22,672 nucleotides of DNA from CANJUD01 sp043750035 (lineage in GTDB: Bacteria; Bacteroidota; Bacteroidia; UKL13-3): positions 1 through 22,672 of the forward strand of contig JAYVCI010000118.1 in assembly GCA_043750035.1 (NCBI GenBank). The letters run 5' to 3'. Made by a program: the position numbers and the translations under genes. Positions 7,175 to 15,210 of this stretch are shown here, piece by piece; within the stretch, counting starts at the first letter, position 1, and each line of letters opens with the position of its first letter. Below the pieces are notes generated by a model. That model was not told the origin of the DNA, made no database searches, and was given only the letters and a program-made list of their open reading frames with translations.

Positions 7175-8261
7175 TTTCGATGATATGCTTCACAACGCCT
7201 CGGGGCGTAACGAGTTTAAACCAAACCAAAAGGTATGGAAAGGTATTGCCTCCCACTTTGACAAGATAGAACGCAAACGTAGAATAATACAAGGCAGTGT
7301 TTTTGTCGCTTTTACCTTAATCTGCACATTATCGGCTCTTTACTTTAATAATAAATCCGATGCTACTATAGCAAATACTTTGCATCAACTTAAAGGGCGG
7401 GAAATCTTTACTAACAACTCAGCCGACCAAGTAGAAGAAGCAACTAATAATACACATACCCCGGCTCTGCTGTCATCAATTTATAATAGCAAACAACCTA
7501 AACCATTTCAATTAATTAATACCAACAACATAATAGCGGAACTATACGCAAATAACAGCCCTGAACTGCTTTCGCCAATCAAACAATATCCAACAGTGCA
7601 ATTCGTTTCTGCCACAAACAATATTGAGCCTATACCACAGTATAAACCTATTATAAAACCCTATAAGAAACCTCATAAAAGCAAATGGCAACTTGGCTAC
7701 AGTATTGGTTATTTTATTAATAAAGCAAGAAGTTCCAACCCAGGAGCAGCTAATACCGATATTACACTTTTACCCTTGCACACACTGCAAATCGGCAGCA
7801 CTATCGAATACAAAGTGTCCCCTAAATGGACGCTGAGTTCTGGAGTTAATATATATAAAGCTGGCGTTTCTTATTATTTTTCTTCTATGAATTCACATAC
7901 CCCACAAGAAAGAAAAAACAATCTATATAAATATACCAATAGTTTTTGGGTAGCTGAAATCCCATTAAGCATAAATTATAATGGCTCCTTTAAAAAGAAT
8001 TGGGGTTATACTATAGGTACTGGTGTGGCTGTGCAATGCAAACTGCCATCTTACTCAAACGATGGTGGTTACCATACAATAAATTATGGCAGGTCTATTA
8101 ATGGGATTGTGCTCTTAAATGCCAAACTCACCAAAGAAACTAAAAACCTAAACATGGCTTTTGGCCCCACCTTAAAGTATCAAATGCTCAATACAAATCG
8201 TAGTGGAAATTATAAACTATTACAAATAGGTGCAGAACTAAACATAGGAATCAAATTATAA
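7152..8261 (+). CDS. Membrane-anchored anti-sigma-like protein with C-terminal beta-barrel-like region
   Basis: The 369-aa product has a basic N-terminal part (MQAKRPDNFDDMLHNASG..., residues 1-45), one transmembrane helix (about 46-66, GSVFVAFTLICTLSALYF), a low-complexity N/P/K-rich linker to about 170, and a C-terminal region of alternating hydrophobic beta strands. Examples are KWQLGYSIGYFI, LQIGSTIEYKVSPKWTLSSGVNIY and a final LLQIGAELNIGIKL. The second half resembles small outer-membrane barrels of Bacteroidota. The first half looks like an anti-sigma anchor, matching its place in an ECF operon. Joining an inner-membrane helix to a barrel in one chain is odd. The family has many members in the phylum but no firm function that I know. 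Confidence 0.7.
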   Translation: MQAKRPDNFDDMLHNASGRNEFKPNQKVWKGIASHFDKIERKRRIIQGSVFVAFTLICTLSALYFNNKSDATIANTLHQLKGREIFTNNSADQVEEATNNTHTPALLSSIYNSKQPKPFQLINTNNIIAELYANNSPELLSPIKQYPTVQFVSATNNIEPIPQYKPIIKPYKKPHKSKWQLGYSIGYFINKARSSNPGAANTDITLLPLHTLQIGSTIEYKVSPKWTLSSGVNIYKAGVSYYFSSMNSHTPQERKNNLYKYTNSFWVAEIPLSINYNGSFKKNWGYTIGTGVAVQCKLPSYSNDGGYHTINYGRSINGIVLLNAKLTKETKNLNMAFGPTLKYQMLNTNRSGNYKLLQIGAELNIGIKL

Positions 8262-8276
8262 TTAATATACAATACC

Positions 8277-9551
8277 ATGAAAAAATTAAGTATCATATTA
8301 TTCACTATTGCCGCCCTTGGTTTTTGGGGTTGCAGCAAAACCTGTACGGTTAATTCCACTTTTAGGATTTATACACCCATATACAAAAGCTGGGGCGAAA
8401 TTCGAAACGCATTCGGCAGCACCCAACCGCAACTGCTCAAAAATATTGGCAACATGGTAGTGATGGGCGACCGACTATATTTGGTAGAGGTGGATAAAGG
8501 TGTACATGTAATCGACAATGCCAATGTGGGCCAACCTGTGGTGCTTGCGTTTATCACTATGCCTGGCTGCCGTCAACTTAGTGTGAAAGGAAATACCCTT
8601 TTTGCCGATAGCTACTCCGATTTGCTCTCCATCGACGCAAGTTCACCCTTGCAAGCCACGCTGGTAAAACGCGATAAAGATGTTTACCCTATGCATCAAT
8701 ACGAAGGCGGTTTTGCAGATGATCCGATAAAAGGAGCAATAGTCGGCTGGGCCGAAAAGGACACATCCATCAATGTTGATTGTTCTCAATTGCAAAATAA
8801 CAGAATTGTACAAAGAAATAAATCTGGACAAGCTCAAACCTTTATGACTCAAAGCTCATCCAGCAACAATTCGACAACAACAGGTGGAACAGCGATGAAA
8901 AACGAAGGTCCACAAGCTATCAGTAGCAGTTTTAGTCGCAGTGCAACTATTGGTAATTATATATATTCTTTGGTTAATCACCAATTATATGTATTCCACC
9001 AAACTGCTGGCTTAAAAACCAAAATAAATTTGAACAATGCCAATATAGAAACAATACAAGCTGCTAACGGAAACCTGTTCATGGGCAGCGAAACTGGAAT
9101 GTCAATATATGATTGTAGCAACCTCGAAAATCCCAAACAGGCGGGTACTTTTCAGCATGTGCGTAGCAAAGACCCTGTGGTGGTAGAAGGCAGCAATGCA
9201 TTTGTAACCACACGCAGACACAATGGCTCAGGTTTTAACGAATTGAGTGTGGTAGATATTACCAATATCTATGCTCCACGCGAACTTGCGAACCAAACGC
9301 TTACAGGCCCTTACGGGCTTGCAGTAAGCAGTGGCAATATATATATATGCGACGGCGATGCCGGGCTTCGTTTATATAAATTCCAAAACGCCAAACTTAG
9401 CAAAATAAGGGATATCTCCACTACACCAGTTTATGATATTATATATTATACCAATAACCTTTTGGTAAAAGGAAACGATGGCTTATACTATTATAATGCC
9501 ACACAAAAAGACAATCCCCAATTTGCCGGCAAATTACTATTTGCAAAATAA
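8277..9551 (+). CDS. LVIVD-repeat beta-propeller lipoprotein
   Basis: This 424-aa lipoprotein has a lipobox (MKKLSIILFTIAALGFWGCSK, lipidated Cys19). Repeated blades follow, such as NMVVMGDRLYLVEVDKGVHVIDNAN, QLSVKGNTLFADSYSDLLSIDASSP, NGNLFMGSETGMSIYDCSN and VVVEGSNAFVTTRRHNGSGFNELSVVDITN. These are LVIVD repeats, which build surface beta-propellers presumed to bind proteins or glycans. A Ser/Asn/Thr-rich insert (about 190-215) interrupts the repeats. It is the last gene of the sigma operon, 15 bp after the barrel-like protein, and is followed by a clear terminator, so it is a likely output of that sigma system. Confidence 0.85.
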   Translation: MKKLSIILFTIAALGFWGCSKTCTVNSTFRIYTPIYKSWGEIRNAFGSTQPQLLKNIGNMVVMGDRLYLVEVDKGVHVIDNANVGQPVVLAFITMPGCRQLSVKGNTLFADSYSDLLSIDASSPLQATLVKRDKDVYPMHQYEGGFADDPIKGAIVGWAEKDTSINVDCSQLQNNRIVQRNKSGQAQTFMTQSSSSNNSTTTGGTAMKNEGPQAISSSFSRSATIGNYIYSLVNHQLYVFHQTAGLKTKINLNNANIETIQAANGNLFMGSETGMSIYDCSNLENPKQAGTFQHVRSKDPVVVEGSNAFVTTRRHNGSGFNELSVVDITNIYAPRELANQTLTGPYGLAVSSGNIYICDGDAGLRLYKFQNAKLSKIRDISTTPVYDIIYYTNNLLVKGNDGLYYYNATQKDNPQFAGKLLFAK

Positions 9552-9575
9552 TATTAACCTATAAAATATATGATG

Positions 9576-9608
9576 AAGGCTTGCCCATAAAGGCAGGCCT
9601 TTATTATT
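9576..9608 (+). terminator. Rho-independent terminator of the sigma-factor operon
   Basis: AAGGCTTGCC (9576-9585) pairs with GGCAGGCCTT (9592-9601), one T-G wobble, with a 6-nt loop and a following T-rich run (TTTATTATTTC). It lies 25 bp after the stop of the LVIVD gene. Confidence 0.8.
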
Positions 9609-9629
9609 TCTAAATAACTATAATATATT

Positions 9630-9662
9630 TTTGTTATAATATATAAAGCCAACTTAACTTTG
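9630..9662 (+). promoter_or_regulatory. Bacteroidota-type promoter of gldC
   Basis: A -33 TTTG (9630-9633), a 21-nt spacer and a -7 TAACTTTG (9655-9662) form one of the best promoter matches in the window. The ATG follows 7 nt later, so the transcript is almost leaderless. Confidence 0.75.
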
Positions 9663-9669
9663 CAGCATT

Positions 9670-10044
9670 ATGGCCAACAAAATTTCTGAAATCAATTTCC
9701 TAATTCACTTGGATGAAAACAATACTCCCAGCAAAATGGAGTGGCGTGCATCTGATGCATCTGACAACCAATGGCAAGAGAACCAAGCAGTGATGCTTTC
9801 TATATGGGACTCGAAAGAACAAAACGCCTTAAGGATAGACCTGTGGACCAAGGATATGAAAATTGATGAAATGAACTTTTTCTTTTTTCAAACTTTAATG
9901 ACCATGGCAGATACCTACCAAACAGCTACACAAAATGAAGAACTGGCCCGAAAGATGAAAGGCTTTGCCGAATATTTTGCTGAAAAGGCTGAGGTTATTA
10001 AAGGAAACCCTGAGCACGATGAGCACGAAGGACACAATCACTAA
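9670..10044 (+). CDS. gldC: Gliding-motility protein GldC
   Basis: The 124-aa product matches GldC in size and in its pattern ISEINFLIHLDENNTPSKMEW, then MLSIWDSKEQNALRIDLWTKDMKIDEMNFFFFQTLMTMADTY, ending in a His/Glu-rich tail. GldC is a small soluble protein of the Bacteroidota gliding group. In Flavobacterium its loss weakens gliding, though its molecular role is unclear. The gene is also found in non-gliding members, so it does not prove motility. It is transcribed alone and converges with glmS. Confidence 0.9.
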   Translation: MANKISEINFLIHLDENNTPSKMEWRASDASDNQWQENQAVMLSIWDSKEQNALRIDLWTKDMKIDEMNFFFFQTLMTMADTYQTATQNEELARKMKGFAEYFAEKAEVIKGNPEHDEHEGHNH

Positions 10045-10056
10045 TATTATAGTGAT
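10037..10056. terminator. Short hairpin between convergent gldC and glmS
   Basis: ATCACTA (10037-10043) and TAGTGAT (10050-10056) form a 7-bp stem around a 6-nt loop overlapping the gldC stop codon, in AT-rich DNA. It is a weak candidate for a bidirectional terminator. Confidence 0.3.
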
Positions 10057-10075
10057 TATATAATACAATAAGAAC

Positions 10076-11908
10076 TTACTCCACCGTTACACTCTTGGCC
10101 AAATTCCTTGGCTGGTCCACATTGCAGCCACGCATTACCGCTATGTGGTATGATAATAATTGCAATGGAATAGTGGCAATAAGTGGCAAAAAAGCTTCTT
10201 CGGTATCGGGTATCTCTATCACATAATCTGCTATGCCTTTTACTACCGTATCGCCTTCGGTTACTATAGCTATTATTTTTCCTTTGCGTGCTTTTACTTC
10301 TTGTATATTGCTCACCACTTTTTCGTAATGGTTGCGTTGCGTAGCTATTACTACCACTGGCATTTCCTCATCAATTAAAGCAATGGGGCCGTGTTTCATT
10401 TCAGCCGCCGGATAACCTTCGGCATGTATATAGCTTATCTCTTTTAGTTTCAATGCCCCCTCTAATGCTACAGGGAAACCAACACCCCTGCCTAAATATA
10501 AAAAGTTGCGGGCATCCTTATATATAGCAGCCAACTCCTGAATGTATTTATCGGCCTTCAGTGTTTTCTCCACTTTATCGGGGATTGTTTCCAGCTCAAT
10601 CAAAAGCTCACGAAGGCGTTTGTCGCTTAAATGCCCATTCTTATGCCCTATTGATAGGCTCATTAATATTAATGCCGTTACTTGGGCAGTAAATGCTTTG
10701 GTTGATGCTACGCCAATCTCTGGGCCCGCATGGGTGTATGCTCCCGCATCAGTAGCACGGGGTATGCTTGAACCTACCACATTGCAAATTCCAAAAATGG
10801 TAGCTCCTTTTTCTTTGGCCAGCCCAATGGCTGCAAGTGTGTCGGCAGTTTCGCCCGATTGGCTTATCGCTATCACAAAATCATCTTCATTAATAACCGG
10901 GTTGCGGTAGCGAAACTCCGATGCGTATTCCACCTCAACAGGTATTCTGGCAAACTCCTCAAACAAATATTCTCCCACCAACCCCGCATGCCAACTGGTG
11001 CCACAGCCCACTATTATAATACGTTTTATATTTTTAAGTTTGTTTTCGTACTGGTTTATTCCAGCCATTACTATCGCACTGTTATTATGTATGCGACCAC
11101 GGAAACTATCATGTATGGATTTGGGCTGCTCAAATATTTCCTTTAACATAAAATGCTCGTAGCCTCCTTTTTCCAAATTCTCCAGATTTATTTCCAGCTC
11201 ATGTATATAGGGAGTTTTGGTTACATTGTCAATGGTTTTTACGGTAAGTCCATCAACACTTATAACTGCAATTTCGCCATCATTCAAATATATTACATTA
11301 CGGGTATACTCAACTATAGGGGTGGCATCGCTTGCCATAAAATATTCTCCATCGCCCACGCCCACCACTAAGGGGCTTCCTTTGCGGGCACCTATTAAAT
11401 ATTCAGGATTGGTTTTAGATATAATAACAATAGCATAAGCCCCCACTACCTGCGACAATGCCATACGAACCGACTCTTCAAAACCCACCCCTGTATTGTC
11501 CCTAATGTCTTCAATCAAATGTACCAATACTTCTGTATCTGTATCACTTTTAAAGGTGTGGCCTCTTTTTATCAATGCTTCTTTTAGCGATGCGTAGTTT
11601 TCTATAATACCATTGTGTATAATAGCCATCTCGCCACTTTGGCTCTCATGCGGATGGGCATTTCTGTCATTAGGTTCGCCATGTGTAGCCCAACGTGTGT
11701 GGCCCATACCAATGTGGGCGGTTTTATCAATACCTTCGCAAGCTTCATCCAAATCTGCTACCTTTCCTGCTTTCTTATATACTTCAAGTGTACCATCCAG
11801 CAATGCAATTCCGGCACTGTCATAACCACGGTACTCTAAGCGTTTCAAGCCTTTTATTAAAATGGGATAAGCCTCTCTGGGGCCAATGTATGCTACAATT
11901 CCGCACAT
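10076..11908 (-). CDS. glmS: Glutamine-fructose-6-phosphate aminotransferase (isomerizing) GlmS
   Basis: GlmS makes glucosamine-6-phosphate from fructose-6-phosphate and glutamine, the first step to UDP-GlcNAc for peptidoglycan and LPS. The 610-aa length is normal. The glutaminase domain starts MCGIVAYIG with the nucleophile Cys2 and contains HTRWATHGEPNDRNAHPH and HNGIIENY. Two SIS domains follow: GCGTSWHAGLVGEYLFE with AISQSGETADTLAA, and FLYLGRGVGFPVALEGALKLKEISYIHAEGYPAAEMKHGP. The C-terminus LAKSVTVE carries the lysine that opens the sugar ring. All catalytic positions are present. It has its own promoter, with an inverted repeat around the -7 element (11955-11983). Confidence 0.97.
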   Translation of the reverse strand: MCGIVAYIGPREAYPILIKGLKRLEYRGYDSAGIALLDGTLEVYKKAGKVADLDEACEGIDKTAHIGMGHTRWATHGEPNDRNAHPHESQSGEMAIIHNGIIENYASLKEALIKRGHTFKSDTDTEVLVHLIEDIRDNTGVGFEESVRMALSQVVGAYAIVIISKTNPEYLIGARKGSPLVVGVGDGEYFMASDATPIVEYTRNVIYLNDGEIAVISVDGLTVKTIDNVTKTPYIHELEINLENLEKGGYEHFMLKEIFEQPKSIHDSFRGRIHNNSAIVMAGINQYENKLKNIKRIIIVGCGTSWHAGLVGEYLFEEFARIPVEVEYASEFRYRNPVINEDDFVIAISQSGETADTLAAIGLAKEKGATIFGICNVVGSSIPRATDAGAYTHAGPEIGVASTKAFTAQVTALILMSLSIGHKNGHLSDKRLRELLIELETIPDKVEKTLKADKYIQELAAIYKDARNFLYLGRGVGFPVALEGALKLKEISYIHAEGYPAAEMKHGPIALIDEEMPVVVIATQRNHYEKVVSNIQEVKARKGKIIAIVTEGDTVVKGIADYVIEIPDTEEAFLPLIATIPLQLLSYHIAVMRGCNVDQPRNLAKSVTVE

Positions 11909-11954
11909 ATTTTTGTTGGGTTAAATGATATAATACTTAAATAAAAAATGGTTT

Positions 11955-11983
11955 TTTATAACCTTGCAAAATTAGGTTATAAA
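11955..11983 (-). promoter_or_regulatory. glmS -7 element inside a 9-bp inverted repeat (candidate operator)
   Basis: On the minus strand TAATTTTG (plus coordinates 11967-11974) fits TAnnTTTG, 58 nt upstream of the glmS start. It lies between perfect 9-bp arms TTTATAACC (11955-11963) and GGTTATAAA (11975-11983). A dimeric regulator bound here would cover the -7 region. Confidence 0.5.
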
Positions 11984-12067
11984 TGTATAACACGGTGAGG
12001 TGTTATTCGCTGCATATTTAATCAATAGAAAGCCATCATCGATATGAAGTTAAGATAATTTCTATTG

Positions 12068-12087
12068 CCCTGCCTTTCAAGGCGGGG
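12068..12087 (-). terminator. Hairpin after the Nfu gene
   Basis: CCCTGCCT and AGGCGGGG form a stem with one G-T wobble around a short loop, 13 bp beyond the stop codon of the minus-strand Nfu gene. The T-tract after it on the minus strand is poor, so it may be only a 3'-end stabilising hairpin. Confidence 0.45.
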
Positions 12088-12099
12088 AAGCGAAACTAC

Positions 12100-12672
12100 T
12101 TAAGCTGCCTCTGCAACTACTTCTTCTACCTCGGGCACCATGCGTTTTAGCAAATTTTCAATCCCTGCTTTCAGTGTCATGGTGCTGCTGGGGCACCCGC
12201 TGCACGAGCCTTTCATTACCACGGTTACGATGCCATTCTCAAAACTTTTGAAACTAATGGCACCACCATCCATTTCAACGGCTGGCTTTACATGGTTCTC
12301 TAAAAGTTCTTTTATTTTGCGTACTGAATCAGAATCATTGTCATCGAAAACGGTTTCTGTTTTTGTTACTACTGGGCGGCCTTCTTCTAACCACGCTTTT
12401 ATATATTCTTTGAGAATAGGCACAATATCAGCCCAATCAATCTCAGGTTTTTTGGTAATGGTTACAAAGTTGTTCATGATGAACACGCCAGCCACTGAAT
12501 TGAATTCAAACAACTTGGCTGCTAAGGGCGATTTGTCAATGGCACTTTGCTTATCGGGAAAATCTGCACTGTCCAATGGGAATATCATGCGGTTGGCCAC
12601 AAACTTCATGGTCTCGGGGTTTGGGGTGGCTTCGCTATAAATTAATACGACTGTTTTTTCGGGGGTTTCCAT
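12100..12672 (-). CDS. Nfu-type iron-sulfur cluster carrier protein
   Basis: The 190-aa protein has two domains. Residues 8-95 are the Nfu N-terminal domain (YSEATPNPETMKFVANRMIFP, FNSVAGVFIMNNFVTITK). Residues 115-185 are the NifU-like domain (IKELLENHVKPAVEMDGGAISF) with the cluster-binding CxxC, SCSGCPSS (Cys157 and Cys160). Such proteins receive a [4Fe-4S] cluster from the assembly scaffold and hand it to apo-enzymes. Length and motifs are complete. A good promoter lies just upstream, and the gene appears to be a single-gene unit. Confidence 0.93.
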   Translation of the reverse strand: METPEKTVVLIYSEATPNPETMKFVANRMIFPLDSADFPDKQSAIDKSPLAAKLFEFNSVAGVFIMNNFVTITKKPEIDWADIVPILKEYIKAWLEEGRPVVTKTETVFDDNDSDSVRKIKELLENHVKPAVEMDGGAISFKSFENGIVTVVMKGSCSGCPSSTMTLKAGIENLLKRMVPEVEEVVAEAA

Positions 12673-12691
12673 CTTATTTAGAATTATTCTA

Positions 12692-12723
12692 CAAAATTAC
12701 GAATGATATAATGAGTAACCAAA
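12692..12723 (-). promoter_or_regulatory. Bacteroidota-type promoter of the Nfu gene
   Basis: Minus strand: -33 TTTG (plus 12720-12723), a 20-nt spacer and -7 TAATTTTG (plus 12692-12699), 19 nt before the ATG at 12672. Both boxes fit the consensus. Confidence 0.7.
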
Positions 12724-12750
12724 GAAATGTGAAATTGTTTTCTATATTTA

Positions 12751-12849
12751 TGATGTACGACATACGATTTACGATTTTGCTGACGCCTGACTACAATTGT
12801 AATACTGAGCGTTCCCGATGCTTCGTGACGAAATATAACTGACGCCTGA
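12751..12849. repeat. Degenerate interspersed repeat, copy A
   Basis: This non-coding stretch holds TACGATTTACGAT followed by TTGCTGACGCCTGA, and a second TGACGCCTGA at 12840-12849. The same blocks recur at 15211-15268. No open frame of interest covers it. It fills the gap between the Nfu gene and the insertion sequence. Confidence 0.55.
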
Positions 12850-12922
12850 TTATTTTATTTGGTACTCTTTCTGTTTTTGAGTTCAGGTTTTGAGTTTTAC
12901 GTTTGCAGGATAACCGAAACAA

Positions 12923-12956
12923 ATCCCGATAGCTATCCTATCGTGAGGACACAATT
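12923..12956. repeat. Left terminal inverted repeat of the IS
   Basis: Starts ATCCCGATAGCTATCC and continues CTATCGTGAGGACACAATT. The transposase stop codon (TAG on the minus strand, plus 12938-12940) lies inside it. Confidence 0.8.
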
Positions 12957-14334
12957 CTATGTAAATCCCAACCTTCTTTAATTGCTTTAAAATATTTCAA
13001 CCCAGTCCAAATTGTTGTTATGCCTGGAATTCTTTTACTTTCATAACCCTTCCATCCACCCAGTCTTATTAATACCCATACATATCTTTTTAGGTCTTTT
13101 GTTTTATATGGATTCTTTTGCTTTTCTGTTTTGCCCTCCAATTGTGTTATTTGTTGTTCCATAAATTCTTGTTCATCCTGGGTGAAACAGGTATTGGCAT
13201 TTATTTCTGTTTCAGGTACTGCATAAGCTAGCCGCATTAAGAAGAGTTTTATTATTACCTCCAAAATCATCAGGCTCATTTTTCTTATCGATGACGGATA
13301 TTCTAGTTCACTGGCCTCAATATTGTAACCTTCCTTTTTGAGTATCTTGAACACTTCTTCTATTTTCCACCGCCAGCTGTACCATTCAATACACATTTTT
13401 GCTATTTCTAAACTGGCTACAGGAACTGTGGTCAACAATCTCCAGCTTATACTGTCCGAACCATTATAGTTAACCTCTTTTGCTTCTATTATATATAACT
13501 GAGTTCTACCCGGTGATTCTTTACTGCTTGTATCTGTTTTAATGATCTCAATTTGTTTGTATCTTATTTCTAGTTCAGCAGTTCTTTTAGGTCTTTTTTT
13601 CTTGGGGCAGGCATCTATCAATATCTCATATTTGCCCTGGGCTTTTTGGTCGGACAAGCAACTAAATAGTTTGCTTTTGTCTGCCAGTGTCCTGTTCGCC
13701 CTGGCTCTTATCAGCAGATCTGTTTTTGCATCGGGAATAATTGCAAACTGTTCGTAGATATCACCCTCCCTGTCTTGGATAATGACCATCCCTGTTACCT
13801 TGTCCGCCAATGCGTTTTTGGTGTTCTTCGACACCTCGATCCATTTATAGGATTCTTTTTCTTCAATGGGCAACTTGTTATATTCCCGCTCAATTTTTGA
13901 TTTAAACTCCAAGGGCCTGTTCCAGATTTTAATATCAGAATAACCATAGGGTATGCCATTATTAGCATCTAAAACTAAACTGGGGTGCAGCATAAACCCT
14001 AGTCCCTGCTCTGCTTTTGCATTGGTCGTGCCTATATAATCATCCTTTCTTATCCTGTGGCGATGGCTGCTAAGATTTATTTCTGATGTGTCCTGTATAC
14101 AAACCACAAACTTACCGGCAATGCCTCTTTGCAGTTTGAAACCATGTTGCCAATAATATCATCCTCGCTAACTCTGTCATTATTTAGGAAACGGTAAAAT
14201 CCTTTTGCATCCGCCTCGCTTTTATAGATCTGGCGGATGGAATGAACGCTTTTACTAAATATATCTGATAGAATTTTATTGCCCCTGTACACTAATCTAA
14301 TATCATCCAAGTCTGTAAATTCTCTTCTTTGCAT
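12938..14334 (-). pseudogene. Frameshifted IS4-family transposase
   Basis: The N-terminal part (from 14334, MQRREFTDLDDIRLVYRGNK, FYRFLNNDRVSEDDI) is the Tn5-type DNA-binding domain. It runs to about residue 73 (KEALP), where the frame breaks near 14108-14120. The rest continues in the -1 frame as KFVVCIQDTSEINLSSH down to 12938. The catalytic triad is intact: the first Asp in IQDTSEI, the second in IIQDREGDIYEQF, and Glu in the YSWRWKIEEVFKILKKEG signature. The joined length is about 460 aa, normal for the family. There is no A-rich slippery heptamer at the break, so mutation or a read error is more likely than programmed frameshifting. Confidence 0.85.
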
Positions 14335-14356
14335 TTTGCAAAGTTAAACATTAATC

Positions 14357-14392
14357 AATTTTGTGTCCACACGATAGGATAAATATCGGGAT
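14357..14392. repeat. Right terminal inverted repeat of the IS
   Basis: On the minus strand it reads ATCCCGATATTTATCC then CTATCGTGTGGACACAAAATT, pairing with the left end at 12923-12956 with a few mismatches and a small gap near the inner end. Confidence 0.8.
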
Positions 14393-14514
14393 GCTTAAAG
14401 CCAACCAAAAACGGCCGGCTTTGTGTAGTTTTGTTGCGTGTATAACTGAGTTATCGGCTATTCTATCGCTCCGATTAACCGACAGTGCGAACATTAAGCG
14501 TATGGAAAAGTAAT

Positions 14515-14522
14515 TACCTTTG
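14515..14522 (+). promoter_or_regulatory. -7 element (TACCTTTG) for the DUF6934-like gene
   Basis: TACCTTTG fits TAnnTTTG, 25 nt before the ATG at 14548. It is the same octamer as before the PIN gene at 155-162. Confidence 0.45.
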
Positions 14523-14547
14523 ACAGAGAATTGAACGACAGTAAAAA

Positions 14548-14999
14548 ATGAAATTACCAAAGTATCCATTAGCATCAAGGGACAAGTTACAGACCTTTGA
14601 ATTTATAAGTGAAGGAAGGAAAGGACTTATTCACAAATTGGTTCAATACAAACAGACCAACTTGAAAGATATTTTCAATCTTGCTTTCGGTGACAAAGAC
14701 CACACGAGTGGAGAAATTGATGATACAGTAATTTCTAACAATGGCGACAGCGAAAAAGTGTTGGCAACAGTTGTGAACCAACAATTTACGCCTTTACTGA
14801 CAAGTATCCTGACGCTTGGATTTATGCAACAGGCAGCACAAAAGCACGGACACGACTTTACCGAATGGGAATTACAAAATATTTATCCGAGGTTAAAACG
14901 GACTTCGATATTTTGGGAGAGAAGAATGACGATTGGGAAACTTTCAGAAACAATATTGAATACGATGGGTTTTTGATTCGGAGAAAAAAGAAAAAATAA
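14548..14999 (+). pseudogene. DUF6934-like protein gene, frameshifted
   Basis: Residues 1-77 read MKLPKYPLASRDKLQTFEFI..., with LVQYKQTNLKDIFNLAFGDKD and EIDDTVISNNGDSEKVLATVVN, the N-terminal half of a Bacteroidota family I believe is DUF6934. After about 14778-14784 the expected C-terminal half appears in the -1 frame: TIYAFTDKYPDAWIYATGST, KARTRLYRMGITKYLSEVKT, DWETFRNNIEYDGFLIRRKK, ending TAA at 14999. The original frame instead runs on as an unrelated tail to 14976. A 1-bp loss or 2-bp gain near AACCAACAA explains this. Rejoined length is about 150 aa, normal for the family. Function unknown; such genes often sit beside a roughly 60-aa partner, as here. Confidence 0.8.
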
Positions 15000-15025
15000 T
15001 TATCATTTACAGCAATAAAATAATT

Positions 15026-15033
15026 TACATTTG
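15026..15033 (+). promoter_or_regulatory. -7 element (TACATTTG) for the 56-aa gene
   Basis: TACATTTG fits TAnnTTTG and ends 4 nt before the ATG at 15038, predicting a leaderless mRNA. It would let the small gene be expressed apart from the broken upstream gene. Confidence 0.5.
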
Positions 15034-15037
15034 CAAT

Positions 15038-15208
15038 ATGAAAATCACAACTGAATTAAAAAAGCGTAAAATTCCGATTGTGCGAATTGACAAGTCATTA
15101 AATAAATATGACGACATCGTTTTGTTTCCTGACAAGTTAGAGAAAGCAAATCAGATGTTACGCAATGTGGGACTGCCGAAACAGTGGACAAAGAAGAACA
15201 GCCGATAA
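15038..15208 (+). CDS. 56-aa protein partnered with the DUF6934-like gene
   Basis: This short gene begins MKITTELKKRKIPIVRIDKS and ends KQWTKKNSR before TAA at 15206-15208. It is basic and soluble, with a hydrophobic core (IPIVRID, DIVLFPDKLEKANQML). Support comes from coding-like composition, a -7 element 4 nt before the ATG, and its place 38 bp after the DUF6934-like gene. The pair resembles small two-gene cassettes such as toxin-antitoxin modules, but neither protein has a known activity. I know no function for it. Confidence 0.65.
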   Translation: MKITTELKKRKIPIVRIDKSLNKYDDIVLFPDKLEKANQMLRNVGLPKQWTKKNSR

Positions 15209-15210
15209 AA

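Larger units (their letters stand above)
12923..14392 (-). mobile_element. IS4-family insertion sequence (IS50/Tn5-like transposase)
   Basis: An element of about 1.47 kb carries a DDE transposase on the minus strand between imperfect terminal inverted repeats. The core arms CCTATCGTGAGGACACAA (from 12937) and CCTATCGTGTGGACACAA (minus strand, from 14378) differ at one base. The match continues outward into ATCCCGAT on both sides, giving ends at 12923 and 14392. If the ATCCCGAT parts are instead halves of a palindromic target, the element is 12937-14378. No clear direct repeat of the target was found for either pair of ends. Confidence 0.85.

Noticed and set aside
12140..12640. Plus-strand 166-aa ORF opposite the Nfu gene
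   Set aside because: Antisense shadow of a complete Nfu protein with an intact CxxC motif.
14803..14976. In-frame C-terminal tail of the 142-aa reading of the DUF6934-like gene
   Set aside because: The -1 frame over the same DNA carries the expected family sequence, so this tail is out-of-frame translation.
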